From: Bacillota bacterium | Lineage (GTDB): Bacteria > Bacillota > Clostridia > Christensenellales > Aristaeellaceae | Direction of reading: 5' to 3' | NCBI GenBank assembly: GCA_009787135.1 | Contig: WRGP01000253.1 | Coordinates: 1-35,524 of the forward strand | Length of the DNA stretch: 35,524 bases | Shown: in pieces, positions 34,713 through 35,524 of the stretch | Layout of the letters: each line of letters starts with the position of its first letter | Position numbering within the stretch: position 1 is the stretch's first letter | Position numbers and translations under genes: made by a program | Notes under the pieces: generated by a model | What the model was told of the DNA's origin: nothing | Databases searched by the model: none | The model's input: the letters and a program-made list of their open reading frames with translations, nothing else

Positions 34713-34745
34713 GACAAAAAAAGGAGGGACATACGTCCCTCCTTT
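34713..34745 (-). terminator. Intrinsic terminator of the Pro/Ala-rich protein gene
   Basis: On the minus strand AAAGGAGGGAC (34745-34735) pairs perfectly with GTCCCTCCTTT (34730-34720) around a 4-base loop, followed by a T-run. It lies directly after the stop codon and before the GH2-like gene. Confidence 0.9.
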
Positions 34746-34747
34746 GG

Positions 34748-35524
34748 TTACGCCTCATCCTTTGGGCCGGTGTTCTGCGCGCCGCTGTTCTCTGGCGGCC
34801 TGCGCCGCCTTCTTGGCGTGGGCGTCGTGGGGTCTTCGTGGTCCGGTTCAACGGGCGGAGGCGCCACGGGCATGATGGGGCGCTGTGCTGCCGCGGGTGC
34901 TTGCGGAGGCCGCGCATAGGGGTTTTGCGGCGCGGGGACAACAGGCTTTGCCGTCTCTCCCGCCGGCGCGGCGGGCGTTTCGGGCGGCTTTGCGGCTGTG
35001 CCGTTCACGGGCTTTCCATCCACCTGCGCGCGCGGCAGGGGAGAGGTAACGTCCTGTATCTGTACGCCCGGCTGCCGCGGGGCAGCCTGCCCCTGCGGAC
35101 GCATGTAGGGATTGGCGGCGGGCTTGGCCTGCGTTTCCTGTTTGGCTTGCGCGCCTGCTACCCCCGGCTTGGCCTGTGCCGCCGGCGCTCCCGGCTTTGC
35201 CGGCGCGCCGGGCGGTGTGGTCGGCGGAACGGGCCTGCGCACGGCGGGCTTCGCCCCGTTTTCACCTTGCTGTGCCTGCGCCCTGCGTTTTTCGTCTGCC
35301 AGGCGCTTTGCCTGCACCTGGGATTGCTTGCGCCGCGCCTTATTATAGACGGAGTACCCGTACAACCCGCCCGCGACAATCACCAGCAGCACCACCAGCG
35401 CCAACAGCAGGCCGGGCGGGGAGAAGCCGCTGTTTTCCGTGGGGAAGGCCGGGGCAGGCGGAAGAAGCGTCGCGTCCGGGTCCGATGTCGGCAGCAGGTC
35501 GCCGAACAACTCGCCAGGGGGGGG
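34748..35524 (-). CDS. Pro/Ala-rich single-pass membrane protein, 5' end outside the window
   Basis: About 258 codons are visible and the frame stays open to the window edge (…PPPGELFGDLLPTSDPD), so the N-terminus is missing. The visible N-terminal part is acidic and Pro-rich. One membrane segment (GLLLALVVLLVIVAGGLYGY) follows, then a basic stretch (NKARRKQSQVQAKRLADEKR). The rest is a long Pro/Ala/Gln/Lys low-complexity tail with repeated AKPG, NPYMRP/NPYARP and APAA motifs, ending in RRRRRPP. The positive-inside rule places the tail in the cytoplasm. No enzyme domain is seen. The terminator after it confirms the 3' end. Function unknown. Confidence 0.65.
   Translation of the reverse strand, partial: PPPGELFGDLLPTSDPDATLLPPAPAFPTENSGFSPPGLLLALVVLLVIVAGGLYGYSVYNKARRKQSQVQAKRLADEKRRAQAQQGENGAKPAVRRPVPPTTPPGAPAKPGAPAAQAKPGVAGAQAKQETQAKPAANPYMRPQGQAAPRQPGVQIQDVTSPLPRAQVDGKPVNGTAAKPPETPAAPAGETAKPVVPAPQNPYARPPQAPAAAQRPIMPVAPPPVEPDHEDPTTPTPRRRRRPPENSGAQNTGPKDEA

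Overview
The window looks like a chromosomal segment from an endospore-forming, fairly GC-rich member of the Clostridia (Firmicutes). The signs are two alpha/beta-type small acid-soluble spore proteins, a SigI/RsgI sigma/anti-sigma pair, the redox repressor Rex, a LonB-type protease beside LonA, many AGGAGG-type ribosome binding sites, and a Firmicutes-style dnaN-recF pair next to a DnaA-box cluster. I cannot name a species. The right edge ends in a homopolymeric G run, which may mark a contig end.

Layout. 1-1600: a decaying YtrA-type GntR regulator / ABC exporter operon with an internally deleted permease. 1.8-8.5 kb: class II fructose-bisphosphate aldolase, a secreted beta-propeller-like protein, a GNAT acetyltransferase remnant, then a rex - VanW - DUF5680 - phosphodiester glycosidase-like run. 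8.6-10.5 kb (minus strand): a DEDDh exonuclease-like protein with a C-terminal Cys cluster, and a J-domain protein. 10.7-19.0 kb (minus strand): the proteostasis cluster tig, clpP, clpX, lonB, lon, engB, with a possible plus-strand structured RNA and terminator in the clpX-lonB gap. 19.3-25.1 kb: tandem SASP genes, a membrane-anchored XRE regulator, sigI-rsgI, a small secreted (possibly frameshifted) protein, an HPr-like protein, an FMN-binding lipoprotein and a membrane-anchored unknown. 25.2-29.7 kb: a mannitol dehydrogenase-family enzyme, recF, dnaN, a DUF1858 gene and a probable replication origin. 29.8-35.5 kb: aldose 1-epimerase, a metallophosphoesterase, a GNAT acetyltransferase, a 49-residue membrane protein, a degenerate GH2/beta-mannosidase-like protein and a Pro/Ala-rich membrane protein that runs off the window.

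The most interesting region is the origin. DnaA boxes cluster at 29491-29543, with another at 29630. A series of TAC/CTA triplets resembling the DnaA-trio unwinding element lies directly upstream of dnaN at 28992-29020. dnaA, which normally sits between two such halves, is absent; an oppositely oriented 69-codon DUF1858 gene is there instead. On the other side recF is followed by a sugar-acid/polyol oxidoreductase rather than gyrB. This would be a bipartite origin that has lost its initiator gene from the usual place. Other points worth a look are the possible RNA at 15.6-15.73 kb, the overlapping inverted repeats upstream of sigI, the HPr homologue without its phospho-histidine, and several gene remnants in intergenic DNA.
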